Part shown: one piece after another, positions 28,302-37,160 of the stretch
Position numbering within the stretch: position 1 is the first letter of the stretch
Layout of the letters: every line of letters starts with the position of its first letter
Assembly: GCA_046349615.1 (NCBI GenBank)
Contig: JAXMBZ010000012.1
Coordinates: 1 to 64,000, forward strand
Direction: 5' to 3'
Source of the DNA: JADJNY01 sp046349615
Lineage (GTDB): Bacteria > Planctomycetota > UBA1135 > GCA-002686595
DNA: 64,000 nt
The notes under the pieces: generated by a model
Databases searched by the model: none
What the model saw: the letters and a program-made list of their open reading frames with translations, nothing else
What the model was told of the DNA's origin: nothing
Program-made: the position numbers and the translations under genes

Positions 28302-28637
28302 TCAGCGCTTCAGTCGGAAGACGACCTTGCGGATCTCGGACTTGCCGAGGCGCGCGTTGGCGAGGGTTCGAAACTGCTCGCCGGTGAAGTTCTGGAGTTC
28401 GTGCAGGTGCGCGGAGCTCTGCACCTCGACCGACAACGTTCCCGCCTGGAAGCCGACGGGTCGCGCGCGGCGCGCGAGGTCCTTTCCGAGCGCAGCATCC
28501 CACGCCGCGTACACGGCGAAGTGCTTCATTTGCGCGGAGAGCCCGCTCGCGCGCAGGAACCGTTGCACGACGTCGCCGATCGCGACGGGTTCCTTGCGCG
28601 CCGGTCGCGCGAAGTCGATGCGGCTCCGCTCGGTCAC
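28302..28637 (-). CDS. dciA: DciA-like protein (DUF721)
   Basis: A 111-residue protein of the family that helps load the replicative helicase DnaB in most bacteria. VVQRFLRASGLSAQM, the Trp in YAAWDAALGKDLARRARPVG, and TLSVEVQSSAHLHELQN are the core. GTG 28637 overlaps the dnaN stop as GTGA, and gyrB starts 1 bp after its end. It takes the place between dnaN and gyrB where recF often sits. Confidence 0.85.
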   Translation of the reverse strand: MTERSRIDFARPARKEPVAIGDVVQRFLRASGLSAQMKHFAVYAAWDAALGKDLARRARPVGFQAGTLSVEVQSSAHLHELQNFTGEQFRTLANARLGKSEIRKVVFRLKR

Positions 28638-29734
28638 GCGTCGATCGTGATCGGCATCACGATGTAGATGTAGTTCTCGCCGAGCTTGAACTTGCCCGGG
28701 CTCGTCTTCTCGTTGAACTCGAGGCGCACTTGCTGCTCCTCGCAATTCTTCAAGCCCTCGAGCACGTAGTCGGGGTTGAACGCGATCTCGGCCTGGTCGC
28801 CCTTGAAGTCGGCTTCGAGTCGCGCGCGCGCCTCGCCGCGGCCGACGGATTGGCCGAAGAGCTCGATCTCGTCTTTCTTGATCCGCAGGCGCACCGCGCG
28901 GGCTTCGACGCCCGTGACGTTCGCGACGAGGCGCAGCTTCTGGATGAACGTCTGCGTGTCGACCTCGACGAGGTTCTTCGACTCGCGCGGGATCACGGCC
29001 TGGTACCGCGGGAACTCGCCGTCGATCAGGCGGCCGAAGATCTCGGCGTGCTTCGTCTTGAGGCCGACCTGGTTCTCCGAGAAGTGGAGTTGCACCTGGT
29101 CGAGCGGATCGCCGATGACGCGGCAGAACAAGTTCATGCACTTCGTCGGGACGATCGCGGGCTTCGCCGGAGCGTGGCGCGCGTCGATCGGCGCTTCGGA
29201 GAGCGCGAGGCGGCGCCCGTCCGTGGCGACCATCTTCAGCATGCCGTTCTCGATCTCCGTGAGGACGCCGTGCATCGCATAGCGACCCGCTTCGCGCGCC
29301 GCGGCGAACGCGGTGCGATCGACGAGGCGGCGGAAGGTGCCGCCCTGCATCGGGATCGTCTCGTCGTTCCCGAAGCGGGAGATGACCGGGTACTCCTCCG
29401 GGTCCATCGTGACGAGCTCGCAGGTGTCCTCGCCGCTCGAGATGAAGCAGTTCTGCTCCGAGGTCGAGAGCGTCACCGTGTCGCCCGAGAGGTCGCGCAC
29501 GAAGTCGAGCGTGACGCGCGCCGGCACGACGACGGGACCGGGCTCGTCGACCTGCACGTCCTCGATGCGGTAGCGGACGGAGCACTCGAGGTCGGTGCCG
29601 ACGATCTCGAGCGCGTTGTCGGTCGCGACGAGGCAGATGTTCTCGAGGATCGGCTTCGTGCTCTTCGCCGGGACGACGTTGTTCACGACCGCCAGGGCGT
29701 CACGGAGTTTCTCGCGGTTGCAGATGGCCTTCAT
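28634..29734 (-). CDS. dnaN: DNA polymerase III beta sliding clamp
   Basis: A 366-residue ring protein with three clamp domains. MKAICNREKLRDALAVVNNVVPAKSTKPILENI is matched only in pattern to the family start. ICLVATDNALEIVGTDLE, VVATDGRRLAL and the end YIYIVMPITIDA (usually MPMRL) are typical. It is the processivity factor of replication. The order dnaA - dnaN - dciA - gyrB is kept on one strand. Confidence 0.95.
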   Translation of the reverse strand: MKAICNREKLRDALAVVNNVVPAKSTKPILENICLVATDNALEIVGTDLECSVRYRIEDVQVDEPGPVVVPARVTLDFVRDLSGDTVTLSTSEQNCFISSGEDTCELVTMDPEEYPVISRFGNDETIPMQGGTFRRLVDRTAFAAAREAGRYAMHGVLTEIENGMLKMVATDGRRLALSEAPIDARHAPAKPAIVPTKCMNLFCRVIGDPLDQVQLHFSENQVGLKTKHAEIFGRLIDGEFPRYQAVIPRESKNLVEVDTQTFIQKLRLVANVTGVEARAVRLRIKKDEIELFGQSVGRGEARARLEADFKGDQAEIAFNPDYVLEGLKNCEEQQVRLEFNEKTSPGKFKLGENYIYIVMPITIDA

Positions 29735-30242
29735 GGGCGGGTGGGATGTGGGGAACCGGTTAGAGAGAGAAGAAGAGAAGAACTCTCGTAGTCGTCTTAA
29801 TCAGGTCCGCGAAGTTTGGGGAGGAAGCGCGAGTCCGTCGCTCCAACTCACGGTCGATGCAGGAGATCGGAGTACAGCCACTGCGTTGAACGCGACCTGG
29901 GGAAGCGTGGAGAAGCGGGCAGCCGCGGGCATGCTGTTCACAGTTGTCCAGAGAAGCCCGCGAGAGGCTCGAGGGCGTTGTCGAAGAGTGCGGGGATGTC
30001 CACGCGGAGTCCGCGCGAGTTCGCGGAGTCTCCACAGGGTTTCAGGGCGCGAAAAAGGCCGGGAATCGCGGGGGTTCCGGCCGCTCTCGAGCGCGCCCAG
30101 GGTAGGCGAAAACCGCCTCCAAGTACAGGCGCTGACCCGGCCGCAAACCGCCCCCACGAAAGACGTTGGAGCGCGCTTCCGGGCCCGTTCGAGGGGGGCT
30201 CGGTGAGCACGCTCCAGAGGGGCTCAGGCACGCGGAGAACGG
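29735..30242. other. oriC: probable replication origin (dnaA-dnaN intergenic, 508 bp)
   Basis: This is the only large gap in the replication block. Degenerate DnaA-box-like 9-mers are TTCCCCACA (29747-29755, minus), TTCTCCACG (29906-29914, minus), CTGTTCACA (29934-29942), TTGTCCAGA (29944-29952), GATGTCCAC (29995-30003) and GTCTCCACA (30028-30036). A purine-rich, comparatively A/T-rich stretch, 29760-29802, beside dnaN could be the unwinding element. None is a perfect TTATCCACA, so the call rests on clustering and position. It should also hold the dnaN promoter. Confidence 0.6.
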
Positions 30243-31982
30243 TCAGCGTCCCGGGCCCTGCAGGCGCTGCATGAAGCCGTCGACGAGCGCGCGCACGGAC
30301 TCGTCCTCCTGGACGAGCTGGCCGATCTTGTCGACGGCGTAGATGACCGTCGAGTGATCGCGACCGCCGAAGAAGCCGCCGATCTCCTCGAGCGAGTGCC
30401 GCGTGATCTGGCGCGCGAGGTACATCGCGATCTGGCGCGGGTACGCGACGGCGTTCGTGCGCTTCTTCGACTGCAGCTCGGAGAGCTTGACGCCGAAGTG
30501 CTCGGTGACGAACGCGAGGATCTCCTCCATCGACGGAGCGCCCTTGCGCTGCTCGAAGAGCTCCCGCAGCGCGTCGCGCGCGAGATCGACGGAGATCGGC
30601 GCACCGGCGAGGCTCGAGTAGCCGATCAGCTTGACGACGGCGCCTTCGAGCTCGCGGATGTTCGACTCGACGCGCTCGGCGAGCAGGCGTGCGACCTCGT
30701 CGGGGATCTCGCGGCCGCGTTCGCGGCTCTTGCGCTTGAGGATCGCCATGCGCGTCTCGTAGCAGGGCGGCTCGATCTCGGTGACGAGGCCCCATTTGAA
30801 GCGCGAAACGAGGCGTTCCTGCAGCGTCGGGATGTCCTTCGGCGGGCTGTCGGACGACAGCACGATCTGCTTCCCGGACTGGTAGAGCGTGTTGAAGGTG
30901 TGGAAGAACTCCTCCTGCGTGCGCTCCTTGTTCGCGAGCAGGTGGATGTCGTCCACGACGAGCACGTCGACGTTGCGGTACTTGTTGCGGAACTTCGCGA
31001 GGTCGCCGTTCTCGAGCGCGTTGATGAAGTGATTCACGAACGTCTCGCACGACAGGTAGAGGATGCGAGTCTTCGGATCGCGTTCGAGGAGCGAGAAGCA
31101 GAGCGACTGCAGCAGGTGCGTCTTCCCGAGGCCGACGTTGCCGTGGAGGAAGAACGGGTTGTAGGCCTTGCCCGGCGCCTCGCTGACGCCGACCGCCGCG
31201 GCGTGCGCGAAGCGGTTGCACGGGCCGACGACGAAGTTGTCGAAGGTGTACTTGGGGTTGAGGTTGACGTCGCTCGACCAGAGCAGGCCGCCGGACGATT
31301 CGATGCGCAGCGGGGCCGCGCCTTCGGCCGAGCCGGAGCGGCGTTCGGCCGGGGCGGGCGCGGGGCGGGTGGCCGCGGTTGGGCTCGCGCTCGAGCGGGC
31401 GGCGTCGCGCGCATCGGCCCCGTCGCGCGGGGCGCGGACGATCAACTCGGGATCGACGAGGAACTCGAGGCGGCGGGGCCCCCCGAGGGTCTGCTGGATC
31501 GCCTGGTCGAGGACGTCGCGGTAGTAGCTCGTCAGCCAGTCGCGCGTGAACCCGTTCTGGACGGCGAGGCGGACTTGCTCGCCGTCGGCGTGGACCAGGG
31601 TGGCGCGCCGGAACCAGGTCTCGAACTGCTCGGGCTGGACGCGGGCGCGGATCGCGTTCTGGAGCGTGCGCCACAGGTCGGCGAGCGCCGGGCTGGGCGC
31701 GGTCGAAGGCTGGAGGACCGGGCTCGTGGTCGAGCGCTCGAAGGAACTCACCGCCGCGGCCGCGGCTCGAAGGCGTTCCGCGCGCGCATCGTCCGTGGGA
31801 CCGAACGCGGGAGTTCGGTCGGCGGCGGTCGAGGTCGTCGGGCTCGCGAAGCCGTCACCTGTGGACGGATCTCCAGCGTCGGCGGGAAGAGGTCGAGGGG
31901 GGGTCACGGTCGGGTGTCGATTCGTGCAGGGGACGGCTGTCGAGGATCTCGACAGCGGCACCGGGGACGAGGTCGCGCCCAT
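30243..31982 (-). CDS. dnaA: chromosomal replication initiator DnaA
   Basis: A 579-residue initiator from ATG 31982. Domain I: ALADLWRTLQNAIRARVQPE with WF in EQFETWFRRATLV. Domain II is an Ala/Pro/Arg linker. Domain III: Walker A GNVGLGKTHLL (about residue 275), Walker B VLVVDDIHLL, then SSDSPPKDIPTLQERLVSRF. Domain IV has the DNA-binding signature GGRDHSTVIYAVDKI. A Ser/Thr-rich extension precedes domain I. ATG 32054 cannot be the start if the promoter at 32053-32080 is right, because it lies in the -10 element. GTG 31907 is another possible start. Confidence 0.95.
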   Translation of the reverse strand: MGATSSPVPLSRSSTAVPCTNRHPTVTPPRPLPADAGDPSTGDGFASPTTSTAADRTPAFGPTDDARAERLRAAAAAVSSFERSTTSPVLQPSTAPSPALADLWRTLQNAIRARVQPEQFETWFRRATLVHADGEQVRLAVQNGFTRDWLTSYYRDVLDQAIQQTLGGPRRLEFLVDPELIVRAPRDGADARDAARSSASPTAATRPAPAPAERRSGSAEGAAPLRIESSGGLLWSSDVNLNPKYTFDNFVVGPCNRFAHAAAVGVSEAPGKAYNPFFLHGNVGLGKTHLLQSLCFSLLERDPKTRILYLSCETFVNHFINALENGDLAKFRNKYRNVDVLVVDDIHLLANKERTQEEFFHTFNTLYQSGKQIVLSSDSPPKDIPTLQERLVSRFKWGLVTEIEPPCYETRMAILKRKSRERGREIPDEVARLLAERVESNIRELEGAVVKLIGYSSLAGAPISVDLARDALRELFEQRKGAPSMEEILAFVTEHFGVKLSELQSKKRTNAVAYPRQIAMYLARQITRHSLEEIGGFFGGRDHSTVIYAVDKIGQLVQEDESVRALVDGFMQRLQGPGR

Positions 31983-32052
31983 CGCATCGCACGCGCGCCG
32001 GTGGAGAACGCACTCCTCCGAGCTCGAGCCTCGTGGCGACCGATGGAGCGGC

Positions 32053-32080
32053 ATTGTTGCCCGCGAGGAGACGATGTCAA
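32053..32080 (-). promoter_or_regulatory. candidate sigma-70 promoter of dnaA
   Basis: On the minus strand a perfect -35 TTGACA (32075-32080) is followed after 16 bp by AACAAT (32053-32058), a 4/6 match to TATAAT. Transcription would start near 32046. This lies in the gap between the cysteine desulfurase end and dnaA. Confidence 0.55.
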
Positions 32081-32136
32081 CGAGACGCTCCCCATCTCTT
32101 CACGGTGAGGCCGCAAGCTGCATCGACGACGCGCGC

Positions 32137-33282
32137 TTAGCGCAATGCGTGCCGGATTCTCGACAAGATCTCCACCGCCTTGTGGACATCTTCTCCACGC
32201 GTCGTCCGACCCAGAGAGAGACGCAGGCCCGCGCGAGCGGCCTCGGGCGAGCGGCCCATCGCGAGCAGCACGTGTGAAGGCTCGAGCGATCCGCTCGCGC
32301 ACGCCGAGCCCGCGCTCACCTCGAGGCCCTCGAGATCGAGCCGCGCGACGAGCGTGCGTCCGTCGCTCCCCGGCAGCGTCACGTTGAGCGTGTTGGGCAA
32401 GCGATCGGACGCGTCGATCTCGGGTCCGTTGAGCTGAACATCGGGAACCTTGGACTGAAGTTGACGCCAGAGCTCGCTCGTCGACGCACGCCATGCAACC
32501 GCTTGCTGCGCGCGCTCGGCCACGGCGAGCTCGAGCGCGCACGCCGCCGCGGCGATCGCAGGGACGTTCTCGGTGCCCGGTCGAAGACCGCCCTCCTGCC
32601 CACCGCCGACCAGGAGGGGCGCGAGGCGGACGCCCTTCCTCTTGTAGAGGAGCCCGACCCCGAGCGGCCCTCCGAGCTTGTGCGCGGAGAACGAGGCGAG
32701 GTCGACGCGCCACGCGCGGAGTTCCACCGGCACGCGTCCCAGAGCTTGGACGGCGTCGGTGTGGACGAGCGGGCGCTCGCCCCGGGTTTCGAGCTCCGCG
32801 ACGAGCTTTCCCACGGGATGGACGGTGCCGACCTCGTTGTTGGCGGTCTGGAGCGAGACCAGCGCGGCTCCGTCCCGCGCACGGGACACGAGCTGGGCCA
32901 GATCGACCCGCCCCGCCGCATCGACGCCGACGTGCGCGACCGGTCGACCCATCGTCCCCGCGAGTTCGGCCGCGCCGAGGACCGCCGAGTGCTCCACCAC
33001 CGTCGTGACGAGCCCACCCGCCGGCGCGACCTTCAGGGCGCCGAGGAGCGCGAGGTGGACCGACTCCGTCCCGCCGCTCGTGAAGACGAGTTCGTCCTCG
33101 TGGACGCCCAGCGCCGCGGCGGCGCGTTCGCGCGCGAGATCGAGCACGACCCGCGCCGCCCTCCCCGAGGTGTGCACGCTCGAGGGGTTTCCTCCGAGGC
33201 GGTCGAGCTCACGCAGGTACTCCGCCCGCGCCTCCGCGCGCAGGGGCGTCGTCGCGTTGTGGTCGAGGTAGAGGCGCTCCAT
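32137..33282 (-). CDS. cysteine desulfurase (NifS/IscS-like)
   Basis: A 381-residue PLP enzyme that takes sulfur from cysteine for Fe-S clusters and thiolation. MERLYLDHNATTPLRAEA is the usual start. FTSGGTESVHLALL, VEHSAVLGA and HTDAVQALGRVP bind PLP. Lys in SFSAHKLGGPLGVG forms the Schiff base. GSACASGSLEPSHVLLAMG carries the persulfide Cys on a mobile loop. No iscU or sufB is nearby. The 3' end contains TTGTGGACA and TTCTCCACG (32178-32200), DnaA-box-like words close to dnaA. Confidence 0.92.
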   Translation of the reverse strand: MERLYLDHNATTPLRAEARAEYLRELDRLGGNPSSVHTSGRAARVVLDLARERAAAALGVHEDELVFTSGGTESVHLALLGALKVAPAGGLVTTVVEHSAVLGAAELAGTMGRPVAHVGVDAAGRVDLAQLVSRARDGAALVSLQTANNEVGTVHPVGKLVAELETRGERPLVHTDAVQALGRVPVELRAWRVDLASFSAHKLGGPLGVGLLYKRKGVRLAPLLVGGGQEGGLRPGTENVPAIAAAACALELAVAERAQQAVAWRASTSELWRQLQSKVPDVQLNGPEIDASDRLPNTLNVTLPGSDGRTLVARLDLEGLEVSAGSACASGSLEPSHVLLAMGRSPEAARAGLRLSLGRTTRGEDVHKAVEILSRIRHALR

Positions 33283-33717
33283 CGGGGGCGAGAGTCTCGC
33301 CCGTCGGCGGGGCGTTCGTCCACTCGGCCATCCGGCGGCCTCGCTGGACTGTTGGACGGAGGAGCTCGCTCCAGGCCGTCGCCCGGGCGGACGTGCGCCT
33401 CGGACGGGGTCGCGTCGGCGGCTTCGAGACCGCGACGCCGTACGCCTCGAGTTCGTCCACCCGGGCGTCGAGGGGGCCTGCGCGTTCGACCCGCCGCACG
33501 GTGCCGCGCTCACCGGTGGCCCGTCCGCGGGCGATCGGGCGCGCGCACCCAGGCTTCCACCGCGGTCGGCCCGCCTCGAGCCCGCGCGGACCGCGGAACC
33601 TCGCGCTGCAGGAGCGCCTCGACCACGTGCTCGACGTCGTGCAGGTCGGCCGCGTGCGGATGTTCCTCGTGCGGCGCGAGGGTTGGGAGCCGCGCGAGTC
33701 GAGCGCTCGCGGCGCGC
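33283..33717. other. 435-bp region without a clear gene, minus-strand coding-like composition
   Basis: Between bshA and the cysteine desulfurase gene. On the minus strand, bases 33717-33510 read a frame with high G/C third positions (HPHAADLHDVEHVVEALLQRE) ending at TGA 33512-33510, but it has no usual start codon. GTG 33513 overlaps that stop and runs into the desulfurase frame with low-quality sequence. It could be a decayed gene or a small gene with an odd start. Confidence 0.35.
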
Positions 33718-34941
33718 TCACGCCTTCGCTTCGGGGGCCGTGCGATCGAGCAGGCGGCGGTAGAGCGCTTCGTAGCGGGCGACGACGGTCCCGCGCGCGA
33801 AGCGCGTCTCCGCGAGCTCGCGCGCCGTGCGTCCCATCGCGATGGCGCGCTGGCGGTCGAAGAGGAGCTCCTTCAGGCGTGCCGCGAAGCCCTCGAGGTC
33901 GTCCATCGGCGCGAGCAATCCCGAGACGCCGTCGTCGACCACCTCCGCGACGCCGCCGACGCGCGTCGCGACGACGGGCGTGCCGCACGACATCGCTTCG
34001 AGCGCGCTCAGGCCGAACGACTCCTCCGAGGACGACAGCACGAAGACGTCGGCCGGCGCGAGCAGCTCGGGCAGCGCGTCTCGTTCGCCCAGGAAGAGTA
34101 CGCGCTCGGCGATGTCGAGCTCGCGCGCGACCGCACGACACGCGCTCTGGTCGGGGCCGTCGCCGACGAGGGTCAAACGCGCGTTCGTGCCGCGGGTCGC
34201 GAGCTCGAACGCGCGCAGGAGCCACGGCACGCGCTTCACGGGCCGGAAGTTCGAGACGTGGACCGCGCTCGGCACCTCGTGCGTCGCTCCACCCGCGGCG
34301 CGCGGGTGGAAGAGCTCGGTGTCGACGAAGTTCGGGATCACGTCGATCGCGCAAGGCGCGCCGTAGCCGAGGCAGAAGTTCTCGCGCGTGCGCCGCGCGA
34401 GGTCGTGCGAAACGGACGTCACGGCGTCGGACTGCTGGAGGACGAACTGCGTCAGCGGCGCGTACGACGGATCGTTGCCGACGATCGTGATGTCGGTGCC
34501 GTGCAGCGTCGTCACCATCCGCGGTGCGCGATGCCCGGAATCGAAGAACGCGGCCGCGCGCGCGAGGTACGCCGACACGGCGTGCGGGATCGTGTAGTGC
34601 GCGTGGAGGACGTCGAGACCTTCGCTGCGGTGCAGGTTCAGGACCGACGAGACGATCGCGAGGTCGTGCGGCGTCGACTGGAAGAGCGGGTACGGGATCC
34701 CCTGCGCGACGTGCATTTGCACGGGGCCCGGCGAGCGCGCGAGGCGCGGAGGCACGCTGTAGGAGAAGAGGTGCACGCAGTGCCCGCGCGCCGCGAGCGA
34801 GAGCGCGAGCTCGCTCGCCACGACGCCCGAACCGCCGTACGTCGGGTGGCAGATGATGCCGATCTTGAGCGCGCGCCCGCCCGTCGCGTTCCGGCAGGGC
34901 GCACGCTCGTCCTTCGGGTCGGGCGCGGTCTGCGGCGTCAT
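33718..34941 (-). CDS. bshA: N-acetyl-alpha-D-glucosaminyl L-malate synthase (BshA)
   Basis: A 407-residue GT4 glycosyltransferase, first step of bacillithiol synthesis: UDP-GlcNAc plus L-malate. KIGIICHPTYGGSGVVASEL is the BshA N-terminus. LDVLHAHYTIPHAVSAYLAR, VTTLHGTDITIVGNDPSY, VSNFRPVKRVPWLLRAFE and LVGDGPD follow the family. The donor site is EESFGLSALEAMSCGTPVVA. It has about 25 extra N-terminal residues. ATG 34941 overlaps the parA stop as ATGA, so parA and bshA are coupled. bshB1 and bshC lie upstream on the same strand. Confidence 0.9.
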   Translation of the reverse strand: MTPQTAPDPKDERAPCRNATGGRALKIGIICHPTYGGSGVVASELALSLAARGHCVHLFSYSVPPRLARSPGPVQMHVAQGIPYPLFQSTPHDLAIVSSVLNLHRSEGLDVLHAHYTIPHAVSAYLARAAAFFDSGHRAPRMVTTLHGTDITIVGNDPSYAPLTQFVLQQSDAVTSVSHDLARRTRENFCLGYGAPCAIDVIPNFVDTELFHPRAAGGATHEVPSAVHVSNFRPVKRVPWLLRAFELATRGTNARLTLVGDGPDQSACRAVARELDIAERVLFLGERDALPELLAPADVFVLSSSEESFGLSALEAMSCGTPVVATRVGGVAEVVDDGVSGLLAPMDDLEGFAARLKELLFDRQRAIAMGRTARELAETRFARGTVVARYEALYRRLLDRTAPEAKA

Positions 34942-37160
34942 GAATCGAGGTCGAAGTGCGAGAGGATCTCGAACGCGTCGGGCGGCAGCGGCGGGAGGTC
35001 GTCTGCGCGGAGGACGCGCTGCGAGGCTTCGTCTCGCGCTGCGATCTCACGGGCCGCGACGGGAGCGCCGCCGCGAGCGCGCGCCGACTTCGTGCCGGGC
35101 TTCGACGGCGCGTCGTGCTTCGCGTCGTCGCCGCCGCTCGCCCGCGCGTTCGTGCCGGCGGACTTGCGCGGCGCGCCTGCGGTCGCGTTGGAGGCGGCCG
35201 GCTTGGCTGCCTTCTTCGAGTTCGAGTCGGCCGCCGGCTGCGTGCTCTCCGTTTCGACCGGCTTGGGAGCCGCGCTCGTCTTGGTGGGCGCGTTGTTCGG
35301 AGTCGTCGCCTTCGCCGGGGTCGGCGGGACGGGTGCAGTCCCGGGCGGGCGGCCGCGGCGGGGAGCCGGCGTCAGCTCGTCCTTCGGCGCGGGAGCGTTC
35401 TCCGACTTCGTCTCCGCGGGAGCCGCGACGGGTTCGACGCGCGCGGTCGCGACGGGCTTCGTCGTGAGCTTCGCCTCGTCCTTCGGCGCGCCGGCCGGTG
35501 CGAGCTTGGACGACGCCGGAGCGCTGGTCGGTGCATCCTTGGGTGCGCCCGACTTCGCCGTGGACTTTGCCTCGTCCTTCGGCGCGTTCACCGCGCGCGC
35601 GGTCGGGCCGGCGCTCGACGCCGCGGCCTCGGGAGCTCCGGTCGGCGCGCGCTCGGCGCGTGAGAGCGCCTTGCGCGCCTTGCGCTCGAGCGCAGCGCTC
35701 GGCGCACTCGGACGTTCTTCCGGCTTCGCGTGCGGGAGTTCGCGCTCCGTCGGCGTGTGCGTCGGGGTCGACGCGGCGGGAGGGGGCAGCGTTTGGGGCA
35801 CGTCGCCGGTCGGGCGCGACGCGGCCGCGCCGGCGCTCGGCTTCGGCGAGGGACCGGCGGCCGAGGGTTTCGCGGCGGACGGCTCGCGGCTCGGTGTCCC
35901 GGCGGCTTCGACGGGCTTCGGCGCGTCGGCGTGGGGCTTCGGCGCGAGCTCGGTGCGTGCGCGAGCGGCTTCGGAGCGAGTCGGCCCGCTCTTCGGTGCC
36001 GACGTCGGCTTCGCGGGGTTCGTCTCGGGCGTGGGCCTCGACTTCGCTTCCGTCGCGCTCGGTGCACGTGCGGCTTCGAACGCGGGTGCGCTCGACGACG
36101 CGCGCGCCTCGGAGACGCTCGCCGAAGGCCGCACCTTCGCCTCGGGCGCGCCCGCTGTCGCAGGCGGCTTCGCTGCGGTCTCAGGCGCGGAGTCAGCGGC
36201 CTGAGGCGCCGTCGCAGGCGTTCGCTCCACGTCCGTGCTCGGCGCGGGCTCGCTGCGCGGCTTCGGCGGGGCGGCGCGCGGAGCTCGCGGCGCGGCGGGT
36301 GGGAGCTCCGCGTGGTTCGTGCCCGCGAGCACCTCCGCCCGGAACGCCGGGAGTCCAACGAGGTCCTTGTCGCGCGCTTCCATGCGCAGCACCTCGCGCG
36401 CCGCGCAGCGGTAGTCCGTCGCTCCGATCGAATCGGGCGCGTACTCGAAGATCGTCTGGCCGAAGCTCGGCGCCTCCGCGAGCTTCACGTTGTTGCGGAC
36501 CGGGACGGGGAAGACCTGGCCCGGGAAGTACTTCTTGATCTCGCCGAGCACCTCGCGCGCGAGTCGCACGCGGCTCTCGTAGAGGCACGGGAGGATGCCC
36601 GTGATCACGAGGTCGGGGTTCAAGCGCTTGCGCAGGAGCTGCACGACCTCGACGAGCTTGCTCATGCCCTGCAGGGCGAGGAACTCGGTCTGCAGCGTGA
36701 TCAACACCTCGCCGGACGCAGCGAGCGCGTTGATCGCGAGCAGGCCGAGGCTCGGCGGGCAATCGAACAGCACGTAGTCGGCCGGCGCGCGTCCATGTTG
36801 CTTGCGCTCGGCCGCTTCCCACGCTTGGAGCGCGTCGCGGAGGAGGAACTCGCGCCCGATCTGGCTCGCGAGCTCGAGCTCCGCGCCGGAGAGATCGAGA
36901 TTGCTCGGCAGGAGCGAGAGGTTCGGGATCGACGTCGGACGCAACGCCTCCGCGAACGTGCTCTCGCCGACCAGCACGGTGTAGCTCGTCGGCGAACCGC
37001 TCGGCGCCTCGACGCCGAGGGAGAGCGAGAGGTTCGCCTGCGCGTCCATGTCGACGAGCACGACGCGCCGTCCTTGTTCGGCGAGGGCGGCCCCGAGATT
37101 GGCGGTCGTCGTCGTCTTGCCGACCCCGCCTTTTTGATTGATCACCGCGATGCGACGCAT
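34938..37160 (-). CDS. parA: ParA chromosome-partitioning ATPase with a 470-residue disordered tail
   Basis: A 740-residue protein. Residues 1-265 are a normal ParA/Soj: deviant Walker A NQKGGVGKTTTTANLGAAL, VLVDMDAQANLSLSLG, YVLFDCPPSLGLLAINAL and the end LAEAPSFGQTIFEYAPDSIG. The rest is Ala/Pro/Ser/Lys-rich with no predicted fold. It includes PRRGRPPG, an AT-hook-like word, and KKAAKPAA, a histone-H1-like word. The last 25 residues turn acidic and ordered (DDLPPLPPDAFEILSHFDLD). Ordinary ParA is about 260 residues. parB lies 9 kb away rather than beside it. Confidence 0.9.
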   Translation of the reverse strand: MRRIAVINQKGGVGKTTTTANLGAALAEQGRRVVLVDMDAQANLSLSLGVEAPSGSPTSYTVLVGESTFAEALRPTSIPNLSLLPSNLDLSGAELELASQIGREFLLRDALQAWEAAERKQHGRAPADYVLFDCPPSLGLLAINALAASGEVLITLQTEFLALQGMSKLVEVVQLLRKRLNPDLVITGILPCLYESRVRLAREVLGEIKKYFPGQVFPVPVRNNVKLAEAPSFGQTIFEYAPDSIGATDYRCAAREVLRMEARDKDLVGLPAFRAEVLAGTNHAELPPAAPRAPRAAPPKPRSEPAPSTDVERTPATAPQAADSAPETAAKPPATAGAPEAKVRPSASVSEARASSSAPAFEAARAPSATEAKSRPTPETNPAKPTSAPKSGPTRSEAARARTELAPKPHADAPKPVEAAGTPSREPSAAKPSAAGPSPKPSAGAAASRPTGDVPQTLPPPAASTPTHTPTERELPHAKPEERPSAPSAALERKARKALSRAERAPTGAPEAAASSAGPTARAVNAPKDEAKSTAKSGAPKDAPTSAPASSKLAPAGAPKDEAKLTTKPVATARVEPVAAPAETKSENAPAPKDELTPAPRRGRPPGTAPVPPTPAKATTPNNAPTKTSAAPKPVETESTQPAADSNSKKAAKPAASNATAGAPRKSAGTNARASGGDDAKHDAPSKPGTKSARARGGAPVAAREIAARDEASQRVLRADDLPPLPPDAFEILSHFDLDS

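Noticed and set aside
30354..32108. A 584-codon plus-strand frame across dnaA
   Set aside because: Antisense to a certain dnaA; no recognisable protein.
33393..34490. A plus-strand frame with MFLVRREGWEPRES
   Set aside because: Mostly antisense to bshA and low in complexity; the minus strand has better codon bias.
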